Shown: in pieces, positions 1-8,094 of the stretch
How positions within the stretch are numbered: position 1 is the stretch's first letter
Layout of the letters: every line of letters begins with the position of its first letter
NCBI GenBank assembly: GCA_018646825.1
Contig: JABGUA010000026.1
Coordinates: forward strand, 1-20,603
DNA: 20,603 nucleotides
From: Piscirickettsiaceae bacterium
GTDB taxonomy: Bacteria > Pseudomonadota > Gammaproteobacteria > Nitrosococcales > Methylophagaceae
Direction: 5' to 3'
Made by a program: the position numbers and the translations under genes
Notes under the pieces: model-generated
The model's input: the letters and a program-made list of their open reading frames with translations, nothing else
Told to the model about the DNA's origin: nothing
The model's database searches: none

Positions 1-348
1 ATTCAAAATAGACTTGAGTCTACGGTTAACAGCTTATCAACAACAAGTGAAAACATAAGTGCTGCACGTAGTCGTATTTTGGACGCTGACTTTGCTGCAG
101 AAACAGCAGCATCGGCACTAGACTCTATTGCCTCGATGATCAGTAAGATGGACGAGATGAGCGCAGCTATTTCGAGTGCAGCTAATGAGCAATCGACTGT
201 TGCAGAAGACATCAATCGCGGTATTGTGAAAATTAGTCAAATCGCTGAGCATACAGCGGAAGGTGCCCACCAATCATCAGAAGCCGTGAGTACAATGTCT
301 TCATTGTCAGAACAGCTTCAAGAAGCTGCGGGTAAGTTTAAGGTATAA
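1..348 (+). CDS. Chimeric 3' end: flagellin C-terminal segment joined to MCP C-terminal segment (5' partial)
   Basis: The frame is open from base 1 to the TAA at 346-348, so the start lies outside the window. The first ~36 codons (bases 1-108) carry the signature of the flagellin C-terminal D1 region: QNRLEST, then SENISAARSRI, then DADFAAETA. From about base 106 the protein reads like the last part of a methyl-accepting chemotaxis protein, with AISSAANEQSTVAEDIN, then ISQIAEHTAEG, and a terminal GKFKV. The conserved MCP signalling hairpin tip is absent. The flagellin terminal D0 helix, needed for polymerisation, is also missing. The two parts are in frame, joined near AETA. This may be a broken or recombined gene, or an assembly join; the sequence alone cannot decide. 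A 3' MCP identity is very likely, and the flagellin-like start is also clear by motif. Confidence 0.75.
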   Translation: MQNRLESTVNSLSTTSENISAARSRILDADFAAETAASALDSIASMISKMDEMSAAISSAANEQSTVAEDINRGIVKISQIAEHTAEGAHQSSEAVSTMSSLSEQLQEAAGKFKV

Positions 349-364
349 CGAGTGGAAAGCGCGT

Positions 365-1057
365 TTATTTTAAGCTGGTTTCAATGGCCTCAAGCGCCAG
401 CATAGGATCTTTTGCACTGGTAATTGGTCGGCCAATGACTAAATAACTACTACCCGCTGTAATGGCCTCGATTGGCGTCATTGTCCGGTGCTGATCGCCG
501 ACATCACTATTGGCTGGGCGAATCCCCGGTGTTACCAATTGAAACTTTTCCTCATGTTGTGCGCGAAGTAATGCGGCTTCTTGTGCTGAGCAAACAACAC
601 CATCTAAATGACTTTGTTCGGCTAATTTAGCTAAACGTAAGACCGTGTCTTGAATCGTGCCTGTTAAGCCAATCTGCCGAAAGGTTGATTCATCCATACT
701 TGTTAATAAAGTCACACCAATCAACAAAGGCCGTTGGTCATATCCTGCTAAAGCTTCTCGAGCTGCGGTCATCATCGCTGGGCCGCCGAGCGTATGCACA
801 TTCATCATCCAAACGCCCAAATCGGCAGCTGCACGACAAGCTTTGGCAACAGTAGTCGGTATATCGTGGTATTTCAGATCTAAGAAAATATCAAAACCAA
901 CGTTCGATAACTGTTCAACGACGACGGGACCTGAGCGCGTAAATAACTCTTTACCAATCTTTAGCTTACAACGTTGCGGGTCGAGCTGCTCGGCAAGCGA
1001 AATTGCCGCATCCATTGTCGGATAATCAAGAGCGACAATGATTTTCGAATCTGACAT
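365..1057 (-). CDS. pyrF: Orotidine 5'-phosphate decarboxylase
   Basis: Decarboxylates OMP to UMP, the last step of de novo pyrimidine synthesis in the cytoplasm. The 230-residue protein begins MSDSKIIVALDY and has the catalytic D-K-D array (D60, K62, D65 in DLKYHDIPTTV). Later family motifs are VTPGIRP and a C-terminal YLVIGRPIT phosphate-binding segment. The start at 1057 is chosen because an AGGAAGGA ribosome site lies just upstream and the homology begins there; the frame stays open to 1249 but that extension overlaps tgt and looks non-coding. The gene is divergent from tgt across about 120 bp and ends 16 bp after the MCP-like frame, convergent with it. Confidence 0.96.
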   Translation of the reverse strand: MSDSKIIVALDYPTMDAAISLAEQLDPQRCKLKIGKELFTRSGPVVVEQLSNVGFDIFLDLKYHDIPTTVAKACRAAADLGVWMMNVHTLGGPAMMTAAREALAGYDQRPLLIGVTLLTSMDESTFRQIGLTGTIQDTVLRLAKLAEQSHLDGVVCSAQEAALLRAQHEEKFQLVTPGIRPANSDVGDQHRTMTPIEAITAGSSYLVIGRPITSAKDPMLALEAIETSLK

Positions 1058-1179
1058 GATTAATTCCTTCCTAAAACACCCATAAGATCCTACCTGAACT
1101 GCAACCATAAGATCGGAATATTTCTTTAAATGACAGTAAGAAATGGTATTCTGTGCCAGAATTTTCCAGGAACACATTG

Positions 1180-2289
1180 ATGGACTTTGATCTGCTAACC
1201 CAAGACGGCCACGCGCGACGCGGCCGATTACATTTTCCCCGTGGCACAATTGAAACCCCTGCTTTTATGCCTGTTGGTACATATGGTTCAGTCAAGGCGC
1301 TGACCCCTGAAGAAGTGGCAGCTACTGGGGCTGAAATTATCTTGGGTAACACCTTCCATCTTATGCTGCGCCCAGGTACTAACATTATAAAGAAACATGG
1401 TGACTTACATGATTTCATGCATTGGGACGGGCCGATTCTGACCGACTCCGGCGGTTTTCAAGTATTCAGCCTAGGCGAGTTGCGTAAGATCACTGAGCAG
1501 GGTGTCCATTTCAAATCCCCAATTAATGGCAGCAAAGTTTTTCTAGGACCCGAAGAGTCAATGCAGGTACAGCGTGATCTCGGCAGTGATATTGTGATGA
1601 TCTTTGATGAATGCACACCCTACCCGGCTGATATCAAAACAGCTGAAAGATCAATGGAGTTATCTTTACGCTGGGCAAAACGTAGCAAAGAAGCACATGG
1701 CGATAATCCGTCGGCATTATTTGGTATTGTTCAAGGTGGTATGCATGAAACACTGCGTGATGAATCACTACAAGGGCTAACAGAAATAGGGTTTGATGGT
1801 TATGCGATTGGTGGTTTATCGGTAGGTGAGCCAAAAGAGGATATGGTTCGAATTTTAGAGCACTTATCCACGCGATTACCGGTTGATAAACCACGCTATT
1901 TGATGGGGGTAGGTAGGCCAGAAGACTTGGTTGAAGCCGTGACGCGTGGGATTGATATGTTTGACTGTGTTATGCCTACCCGCAATGCGCGCAACGGGCA
2001 TTTGTTTGTACATCATGGTGTCGTAAAAATCCGCAATAGTCGCTATAAAGAGGACACTGGTCCATTGGACCCTAGGTGTGATTGTTATACCTGTAAAAAT
2101 TATAGTTTGGCTTATTTACATCATTTAGATCGAACCGGTGAAATGTTAGGGCCACGGCTCAATACCATCCATAATTTACATTATTATCAGACGTTAATGG
2201 CCGGTTTACGAGAAGCGATTGCTGCGGGAACATTACAACAATTTACCCAAGATTTTTATGCGCTGCGAACTGAGCCTAAAGTAAACTAA
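1180..2289 (+). CDS. tgt: tRNA-guanine(34) transglycosylase (queuine tRNA-ribosyltransferase)
   Basis: Exchanges guanine-34 for preQ1 in tRNAs with GUN anticodons (Asp, Asn, His, Tyr), a step in queuosine synthesis. The 369-residue TIM-barrel protein shows substrate-binding D89 in LTDSGGFQ, D143 in IFDECTPYP, GGLSVGE, the nucleophile D262 in FDCVMPTRNARNGH, and a zinc site formed by C300, C302, C305 and H331. The ATG at 1180 is preferred over an upstream in-frame GTG at 1153 because MDFDLLTQDGHARRGRL aligns with known N-termini and CCAGGAAC precedes it. A weak promoter (TTTAAA at 1125, TATTCT at 1147, 16-bp spacing) could lie upstream. It heads the tgt-yajC-secD-secF run, a widespread order. 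The window also carries tRNA-Tyr(GTA), one of its substrates. Confidence 0.97.
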   Translation: MDFDLLTQDGHARRGRLHFPRGTIETPAFMPVGTYGSVKALTPEEVAATGAEIILGNTFHLMLRPGTNIIKKHGDLHDFMHWDGPILTDSGGFQVFSLGELRKITEQGVHFKSPINGSKVFLGPEESMQVQRDLGSDIVMIFDECTPYPADIKTAERSMELSLRWAKRSKEAHGDNPSALFGIVQGGMHETLRDESLQGLTEIGFDGYAIGGLSVGEPKEDMVRILEHLSTRLPVDKPRYLMGVGRPEDLVEAVTRGIDMFDCVMPTRNARNGHLFVHHGVVKIRNSRYKEDTGPLDPRCDCYTCKNYSLAYLHHLDRTGEMLGPRLNTIHNLHYYQTLMAGLREAIAAGTLQQFTQDFYALRTEPKVN

Positions 2290-2365
2290 GCCAACGAACT
2301 ATCAAGGCCAGCGGTGCTGTGTCATAATCGCATTCTTTTTATATTACGTGCCTAGTTGAGGAAGT

Positions 2366-2698
2366 ATGATGGATTTTTTCATTTCGCCAGCATTTGCAGA
2401 AGGCGGTTTAACATCTGGTGGACCAGGAATGTTAGATTTCTTGTTCCCAGTGGCTTTGTTGGTGTTGTTTTATTTTATGTTAGTTCGCCCACAATCTAAG
2501 CGGGCTAAAGAACACCGTCAAATGCAATCAGGGCTAGCAAAAGGTGACGAAGTTGTTACTGATGGTGGACTCATGGGTAAAATCATAGAGATTGGCGAAC
2601 ATGCCATTTTAGTGCAACTTGCTGACAATCTTGAAGTCAAAATACGTCGAGAAGCTATCAGCTCAGTGTTACCAAAAGGCACATTGAAAAAGCTATAA
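2366..2698 (+). CDS. yajC: Sec translocon accessory subunit YajC
   Basis: Small inner-membrane protein that associates with SecD-SecF and assists Sec-dependent export. It has 110 residues: a short N-terminal stretch (MMDFFISPAFAEGG), one hydrophobic membrane segment at about residues 23-41 (LDFLFPVALLVLFYFMLV), then the family motif RPQSKRAKEH and a soluble domain with KGDEVVTDGGLMGKI and a C-terminal VLPKGTLKKL. GAGGAAG at 2358-2364 is the ribosome site; two consecutive ATGs (2366 and 2369) are possible starts, and the second has the better spacing. It sits 76 bp after tgt and 51 bp before secD, the usual position. Confidence 0.96.
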   Translation: MMDFFISPAFAEGGLTSGGPGMLDFLFPVALLVLFYFMLVRPQSKRAKEHRQMQSGLAKGDEVVTDGGLMGKIIEIGEHAILVQLADNLEVKIRREAISSVLPKGTLKKL

Positions 2699-2749
2699 CG
2701 AAGGAACGTCAGTCAGAAATAACGTTTAACAGCGTTTAGGAAACCCAAA

Positions 2750-4603
2750 ATGAATCACTATCCCGCGTGGAAAAACGCATTAGTGCTGGTAGTCATCTTA
2801 ATCGGTGCACTTTTTGCCATGCCTAATTTGTTCGATAAAGATCCAGCTGTACAAGTCTCAGCAGGTCGTTACGGCAGCATCGATCTTGAACTGATGACCA
2901 AGGTTGAAACAGCTTTAAAAGCAGAATCGATTAACTACACTCGTGCAGAATTACAAGATAATCGTTTACTTGTTCGTTTGACGGATACCGAAACGCAGTT
3001 AAAAGCCAAAGAAATATTGAGTAATGAGATTAAAGGGGATTATACGATCGCCTTGAATCTGGCATCGACAACGCCTCCATGGCTTTCATCGATGGGCGCA
3101 GAAGCAATGAATTTGGGGCTAGATCTTCGTGGTGGTGTGCACTTCTTGATGGAAGTGGATATGGATGCAGCGGTTAAATTGGCATTAGAAAGCTTTTCTA
3201 GTGAGTTTAGAGCGCTATTACGCGACGAAAAAATAAGATACAAAAGAATTCAAGTTGAAGCTGACAAAATTGTTATTAGTTTCCGTAGTACAGAACACCG
3301 CGACAATGCCTTAGAAAAAATCAAAGACGATTATAACGACCTCGAAGTGATAGCACTCGAAGTTGGTACAACACCCTCTTTGACCGTTAATTTAACGGAA
3401 GTGTTAATTCGTGAAACGAAGAACACGGCATTACAACAAAATATCATTACCTTACGTAATCGGATTAATGAGTTAGGCGTTGCTGAACCGACAGTACAGC
3501 AACAAGGCGATAGCCGGATTGTTGTGCAACTACCGGGAGTGCAAGATACCGCACAAGCCAAGAAAATATTGGGAGCCACAGCGACCTTAGAATTCCGCTT
3601 AGTTGATTTTGAAAATGAAGCGCAAGATGCAGTTAATGGACGCGTACCACCCAATTCAAAATTATATTATCATCGGGATGGCCGTCCTTACTTGCTGAAA
3701 AAACAAGTGATGTTAACGGGCGAACATATTATCAACTCGAGATCGACGCTCGATGCGGATTCAGGCACACCAGCTGTTTCTGTGACATTAGATGGGAAAG
3801 GGTCTCGTATTTTCAGTAAGGTTACCGGTGATAATGTCGGCAACCCAATGGCCGTTGTGTTTATTGAATCAAAAACTGAAACTCGGAAGATTGATGGCGA
3901 AATGGTCAAAGTTCGTCGCCAGCTCCCTCAAATCATCAGTGTCGCGACCATTCGTGATCAATTAGCGAAGAAATTTCAAATCACCGGTTTAGATTCTGGG
4001 GCAGAGGCCAGCGAGTTAGCTTTGCTACTTCGTGCAGGTGCTTTAGCGGCACCGATTGAAATCGTTGAAGAACGGACGGTGGGTCCAAGCTTGGGTCAGG
4101 ATAATATCGATAAAGGTTTTCAATCGGTCATGATTGGTTTTGCTTTTGTGCTGGTCTTTATGATTATTTGGTATCGTGTTTTTGGTGCGGTTGCTAACAT
4201 TGCCTTAGCGGCAAATCTCATACTGATTGTGGCTTTGTTATCCTTATTGCAAGCAACACTTACCTTGCCGGGGATTGCGGGTATCGTCCTAACAGTGGGT
4301 ATGGCGGTAGATGCCAATGTACTTATCTTTGAACGAATTAGAGAAGAGTTACGCGTAGGGAATAGTCCCCAAGCGAGTATTGATGCCGGTTATAGCAAAG
4401 CATTTTCAACTATTGCCGATGCGAATATCACAACGTTAATTGCAGCCATCGTATTGTTTGGTTTTGGTACGGGCTCGATCAAAGGCTTCGCGGTCACCTT
4501 ATCGTTAGGTATTTTAACGTCTATGTTTACAGCAATCATGGGTACGCGAGCTGCAGTTAATCTAATTTATGGCGGCAAAAACCGACCTAAACTGTCTATT
4601 TAA
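2750..4603 (+). CDS. secD: Protein translocase subunit SecD
   Basis: Inner-membrane RND-family protein that works with SecF and YajC and uses the proton-motive force to pull exported proteins through SecYEG on the periplasmic side. The 617-residue length matches the gammaproteobacterial family. An N-terminal membrane helix (residues ~9-25) is followed by a large periplasmic region with the DLRGGVHFLMEVD motif, the ELGVAEPTVQQQG segment and a head domain with AVSVTLDGKGSRIF. After GPSLGQDNI come C-terminal membrane helices (from about residue 455) with TVGMAVDANVLIFERIREEL, the conserved transmembrane Asp signature. The ribosome site is AGGAAA, 9 bp before the ATG. secF starts 9 bp after its stop, so the two are co-transcribed. 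Confidence 0.97.
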   Translation: MNHYPAWKNALVLVVILIGALFAMPNLFDKDPAVQVSAGRYGSIDLELMTKVETALKAESINYTRAELQDNRLLVRLTDTETQLKAKEILSNEIKGDYTIALNLASTTPPWLSSMGAEAMNLGLDLRGGVHFLMEVDMDAAVKLALESFSSEFRALLRDEKIRYKRIQVEADKIVISFRSTEHRDNALEKIKDDYNDLEVIALEVGTTPSLTVNLTEVLIRETKNTALQQNIITLRNRINELGVAEPTVQQQGDSRIVVQLPGVQDTAQAKKILGATATLEFRLVDFENEAQDAVNGRVPPNSKLYYHRDGRPYLLKKQVMLTGEHIINSRSTLDADSGTPAVSVTLDGKGSRIFSKVTGDNVGNPMAVVFIESKTETRKIDGEMVKVRRQLPQIISVATIRDQLAKKFQITGLDSGAEASELALLLRAGALAAPIEIVEERTVGPSLGQDNIDKGFQSVMIGFAFVLVFMIIWYRVFGAVANIALAANLILIVALLSLLQATLTLPGIAGIVLTVGMAVDANVLIFERIREELRVGNSPQASIDAGYSKAFSTIADANITTLIAAIVLFGFGTGSIKGFAVTLSLGILTSMFTAIMGTRAAVNLIYGGKNRPKLSI

Positions 4604-4612
4604 GGTGTCACC

Positions 4613-5560
4613 ATGCAATTGTTAAAGGAAAGAACCAATTTTAATTTTATGTCAAAACGGAAGATGGCAGCCGTTTTTTCACTGTTATTAATATTGGCTT
4701 CGATTGGCTCTTTAATCACCAAAGGGCTTAACTTCGGTATTGATTTTACCGGCGGTACAATGGTTGAATTATCTTATCAGGAACAAGTTAAATTAGAGGA
4801 TATCAGAACAAAACTAGAGCAAAATGGCTATGGTGATGCCATTGTGCAAAATTTTGGTTCAATTCACGATGTACTGATTCGCTTACCTGTTCATTCATCA
4901 GAAAACATGGCTGAATTAAGCAATCGAATTGTCGCAGCATTGCAAGCAGATCATGAGTCAGAAATTGATGTCCGTCGCGTCGAGTTTGTTGGACCACAGG
5001 TCGGTGAAGAGTTAACCGAGCAGGGTGGTCTTGCGATGCTATATGCCCTATTTGGTATTTTGATCTACGTTTCTTTCCGGTTCGAGTACCGTTTTGCGAT
5101 AGGCTCAGTGGTGGCATTAGTACATGATGTTATTTTAACATTGGGCTTTTTTTCTGTAACACAACTAGACTTTGACTTAACAGTCTTAGCTGCAATATTG
5201 GCGATTATTGGTTACTCGCTCAACGATACCATTGTGGTATTTGACCGGATTCGAGAGACATTCTTGAAAGTGCGTAAAGGCACATCAGAAGAGATCGTCA
5301 ACCGTGCTTTAAATGACACTTTAAGCCGGACAATTATGACGTCTGTTACGACCTTATTGGTTGTAACATCACTGTTTGTGTTTGGCGGTGAAGTCATTCA
5401 TGCTTTTTCCATAGCACTATTACTGGGCATTATTATCGGAACCTATTCTTCAATATACATTGCGAGTAATACCATTCTCTTTATGGGCGTGAGTAAGGCA
5501 GATCTGATGCCAGCCGAGAAAGAAGATGATGATGCCAATGAAGATGGTAGTGTCGTTTAA
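4613..5560 (+). CDS. secF: Protein translocase subunit SecF
   Basis: Partner of SecD in the SecDF-YajC export motor of the inner membrane. The 315-residue protein has a first membrane helix at about residues 17-36, then FGIDFTGGTMVELSY (the SecF DFTGG motif), a short periplasmic domain ending VGPQVGEELTEQGG, and five C-terminal helices including IIGYSLNDTIVVFDRIRE and SRTIMTSVTTLL. The tail is acidic (EKEDDDANEDGS). The ATG at 4613 follows AAGGTGTCACC, 9 bp after the secD stop. An internal ATG at SKRKMA is possible, but the upstream one fits the operon spacing. A strong terminator follows directly. Confidence 0.97.
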   Translation: MQLLKERTNFNFMSKRKMAAVFSLLLILASIGSLITKGLNFGIDFTGGTMVELSYQEQVKLEDIRTKLEQNGYGDAIVQNFGSIHDVLIRLPVHSSENMAELSNRIVAALQADHESEIDVRRVEFVGPQVGEELTEQGGLAMLYALFGILIYVSFRFEYRFAIGSVVALVHDVILTLGFFSVTQLDFDLTVLAAILAIIGYSLNDTIVVFDRIRETFLKVRKGTSEEIVNRALNDTLSRTIMTSVTTLLVVTSLFVFGGEVIHAFSIALLLGIIIGTYSSIYIASNTILFMGVSKADLMPAEKEDDDANEDGSVV

Positions 5561-5568
5561 GCCAAAAA

Positions 5569-5617
5569 ATTAAGACAAAAAAAAGCCCGATTAAATCGGG
5601 CTTTTTTTTGTCTTAAT
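5569..5617. terminator. Bidirectional rho-independent terminator after secF
   Basis: A perfect inverted repeat with 23-nt arms around a 3-nt loop (TAA, 5592-5594). The core is GCCCGAT paired with ATCGGGC, flanked by A8 on the left and T8 on the right, with ATTAAGAC/GTCTTAAT at the outer ends. Because the A- and T-tracts are symmetric, it should stop transcription from secF (plus) and from the convergent 72-codon gene (minus). Confidence 0.95.
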
Positions 5618-5626
5618 AAACTGAGT

Positions 5627-5845
5627 TTATACAGCCATTGATTTATGTTCTGGTCGGAAAGTGGCGACAGTTTTTAAACGAGGATTACGACGTACAGGTA
5701 ATTCAGTCGGCTGGGCAGTTTCGACACTTAAGATTCGCATACCGCTATGGTTGCTATTAAAGCTTGCGAAAGTGGCGAATTCTTCCAAGCCTTCCATAAT
5801 ATTTCGGGCATCGAGTTCTTGTGATTTTCTATTTGATGGTGTCAT
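5627..5845 (-). CDS. Small protein of unknown function (72 aa)
   Basis: I do not recognise this family. The 72-residue product begins MTPSNRKSQELDARNIMEGL and ends RPEHKSMAV. It has no membrane segment or cysteines. The N-terminal half is mixed polar and may be helical (ELDARNIMEGLEEFATFASF); the C-terminal half is basic and proline-containing (PTELPVRRNPRLKTVATF). Support for a real gene: GAGGTTAGAT places a good ribosome site just before the ATG at 5845, and the stop lies 10 bp from a bidirectional terminator facing it. The frame is open upstream to 6310, but that part overlaps mpl and lacks a better start, so the short form is preferred. It could be a small regulatory or nucleic-acid-binding protein, which is a guess from charge only. 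Confidence 0.6.
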   Translation of the reverse strand: MTPSNRKSQELDARNIMEGLEEFATFASFNSNHSGMRILSVETAQPTELPVRRNPRLKTVATFRPEHKSMAV

Positions 5846-6062
5846 ATCTAACCTCTTGTTATATCCATTAACGGCACAAGCGAGAGTTTCTTGAGCGCTA
5901 ATTTTATGCAAGATCATAGCGCTATTTAAATTTAAACGACGTGACAAAGGTCTGCCTTTGTGCCTGATTTCTTTGGCGCAAGCCAGGCAGGGGTGTGAAG
6001 TCAGCAACTTTACTTTATTATCAAGTCCATGACGGTAAATAAAACGAGACTGAAAAGTTAAA

Positions 6063-7421
6063 ATGCACATCCATATATTAGGTATTTGTGGCACGTTTAT
6101 GGGTGGTGTTGCCTTATTAGCACGTGAACTGGGTATGACGGTATCGGGTTCTGATGCCAACGTGTATCCACCCATGAGTGACCAGCTTGAAGCTGCCGGA
6201 ATTTCCTTGCAAGAGGGGTATTTAGCCGAGCACTTACAGCCTGCGCCTGACTTAGTTGTGATGGGTAACGCCATGTCACGGGGTAACGCTGCAGTGGAGT
6301 ATGTCCTCAACCAAGGTTTACCCTATATTTCTGGTCCACAATGGCTGGCGGAATATGTACTTAAAGATCGTTGGGTATTAGCGGTATCAGGTACCCATGG
6401 TAAAACGACGACCAGCAGTGTTTTGGCTTGGATACTAGAAGATGCAGGCATGTCACCTGGCTTTTTGATTGGCGGTGTACCAGCCAACTTTGGCGAAACG
6501 GCACGTTTAGGCAAAACGCCTTTTTTTGTTATTGAAGCCGATGAGTATGACACGGCATTCTTCGATAAGAGGTCAAAGTTTGTCCACTATCATCCACGAA
6601 CATTGGTCGTGAATAATCTGGAATTCGATCATGCCGATATCTTTGATGATTTGGCCGCGATTCAAAAGCAATTCCACCATGTTATTCGCACCGTGCCATC
6701 CGAAGGCCTGATCATCTCTCCATCAGAAGAACCTGCTATCGAACAAACCATCGCATTGGGATGCTGGACAGCAAGACAAACAATAGGCATAGGACAAGGT
6801 GAGGTACAAGCTATCCTCAACAAGCCCGATGGCAGCGAGTTCAGTGTCAGTTATCAGGGACAGCATCAAGCTGATGTTGGCTGGTCAATGTTAGGTGAAC
6901 ATAATGTAAGCAACGCCTTGACAGCAATCGCAGCAGCGCGCCATGTTGGGGTGACCTTCGAGCATGCCTGTAATGCGTTGACAGAATTCAAAGGCATTAA
7001 ACGTCGTATGGAACTAGTGGGTGAAGTTAATAATATTCGGCTTTATGATGATTTTGCTCATCACCCAACGGCAATTTCCACCACCGTGCGTGGTTTAAGG
7101 GCCAATATTGGTGAGCGACGGTTAATTGCAATCCTCGAGCCCAGATCGAATACGATGAAAATGGGTATTCACAAAGACAGCCTAGCGGCATCATTAGCAG
7201 AAGCAGATCAAGTCATCCTATTTGAACAAACGGAACTAGACTGGTCGCTGTCATCGATTGCTGAGCAACTCGGCGACAAAGCATCTGTTCAGGGTACTAT
7301 TGATGATATTGTTGACTTGGTGAGCCAACAGGCGCGATCAGGAGACGAGATACTCGTTATGAGTAATGGCGGCTTTGGCGGTATTCATCAACGAATTCTA
7401 ACGGCATTGGCACAACGATGA
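6063..7421 (+). CDS. mpl: UDP-N-acetylmuramate:L-alanyl-gamma-D-glutamyl-meso-diaminopimelate ligase
   Basis: Reattaches the recovered murein tripeptide L-Ala-gamma-D-Glu-mDAP to UDP-MurNAc, a cytoplasmic peptidoglycan-recycling step. The 452-residue Mur ligase has an N-terminal Rossmann domain (MHIHILGICGTFMGGVALLAR), the ATP P-loop GTHGKTTT at residues 110-117, EADEYDTAFFDKRSKF, NNLEFDHADIF, the central GEHNVSNALTAIAAA, and the C-terminal DDFAHHPTA and LEPRSNTMKMG motifs that distinguish Mpl from MurC. The upstream Shine-Dalgarno sequence is weak. The stop overlaps the ubiX start by 4 bp (ATGA), so the two are translationally coupled even though their pathways differ. Confidence 0.96.
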   Translation: MHIHILGICGTFMGGVALLARELGMTVSGSDANVYPPMSDQLEAAGISLQEGYLAEHLQPAPDLVVMGNAMSRGNAAVEYVLNQGLPYISGPQWLAEYVLKDRWVLAVSGTHGKTTTSSVLAWILEDAGMSPGFLIGGVPANFGETARLGKTPFFVIEADEYDTAFFDKRSKFVHYHPRTLVVNNLEFDHADIFDDLAAIQKQFHHVIRTVPSEGLIISPSEEPAIEQTIALGCWTARQTIGIGQGEVQAILNKPDGSEFSVSYQGQHQADVGWSMLGEHNVSNALTAIAAARHVGVTFEHACNALTEFKGIKRRMELVGEVNNIRLYDDFAHHPTAISTTVRGLRANIGERRLIAILEPRSNTMKMGIHKDSLAASLAEADQVILFEQTELDWSLSSIAEQLGDKASVQGTIDDIVDLVSQQARSGDEILVMSNGGFGGIHQRILTALAQR

Positions 7422-8032
7422 AAACAGATGATAAACAAATTGCATTAGCACTGACAGGCGCATCAGGCGCCTTGTATAGCCAGCGCTTATTAGACATTCT
7501 ATTAAACCAAGGTATTACTGTTCACCTCATGGTTTCTGCAGCAGCCAGAATTTTATTCTCAGATGAATTAGGCTGGACATTGCCTGCGAGAGCCAGCGAT
7601 GTACACAAATTTCTAGTAGCAGAGTATCAGTGTAATCCTGACTTAATTCGTGTTTATGGCGAACAACAGTGGAGCTCGCCCTTAGCTAGTGGATCACACC
7701 AGGTTGGCGTGATGATTGTCTGCCCTTGTACCATGGGCACCTTGTCTTCTATTGCCTGCGGTAGCAGTGATAATCTGATTAACCGTGCAGCCGATGTCAT
7801 GATCAAAGAAAACCGTAAATTGATCATTGTGCCAAGAGAAGCGCCTTTTTCAGTGATCCATTTAGAGAATATGTTAAAACTAGCTAGGTTAGGCGTTTGT
7901 GTTTTACCGCCCAATCCTGGCTTTTATTTCAAGCCGACCCAATTGTCAGAAGTCATCGATTTTGTGGTGGCTAAGATCTTAGATCAAGCCGGTATCGAAC
8001 ATGAAATCCAGCCGCGTTGGGGTGAAGAATAA
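7418..8032 (+). CDS. ubiX: Flavin prenyltransferase UbiX
   Basis: Makes prenylated FMN, the cofactor of the UbiD decarboxylase in ubiquinone synthesis. The 204-residue flavoprotein has the N-terminal TGASGALY (GASGA at 14-18), CPCTMGTLSSIACGSSDNL, the NRAADVMIKENRKLIIVPREAPFS active-site region and LPPNPGFY near the C-terminus, all typical of UbiX/Pad1. It starts inside the mpl stop codon (ATGA overlap) at 7418. ubiD is not in the window; ubiE, ubiJ and ubiB are encoded further along on the other strand. Confidence 0.95.
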   Translation: MKTDDKQIALALTGASGALYSQRLLDILLNQGITVHLMVSAAARILFSDELGWTLPARASDVHKFLVAEYQCNPDLIRVYGEQQWSSPLASGSHQVGVMIVCPCTMGTLSSIACGSSDNLINRAADVMIKENRKLIIVPREAPFSVIHLENMLKLARLGVCVLPPNPGFYFKPTQLSEVIDFVVAKILDQAGIEHEIQPRWGEE

Positions 8033-8033
8033 A

Positions 8034-8062
8034 CTGTCCATTCCAAAACCGTAACGTATAAT
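8034..8062 (+). promoter_or_regulatory. Candidate sigma-70 promoter for fhs
   Basis: A perfect -10 hexamer TATAAT at 8057-8062 with a weak -35 (CTGTCC, 8034-8039) at 17-bp spacing. It would start transcription about 25 bp before the fhs ATG at 8095. Only the -10 is convincing. Confidence 0.4.
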
Positions 8063-8094
8063 TGACTTATAAATCACTAGACCAGAAATCATTT

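Noticed and set aside
657..1025. 122-codon plus-strand frame opposite pyrF
   Set aside because: Antisense to a well-conserved gene, no recognisable motif and no ribosome site.
5846..6310. Open minus-strand frame extending upstream of the 72-codon gene, with CLAC and LACAVN cysteine motifs
   Set aside because: Most of the extension overlaps the conserved mpl N-terminus on the other strand, the cysteine spacing matches no family I know, and a good ribosome site supports the shorter start.
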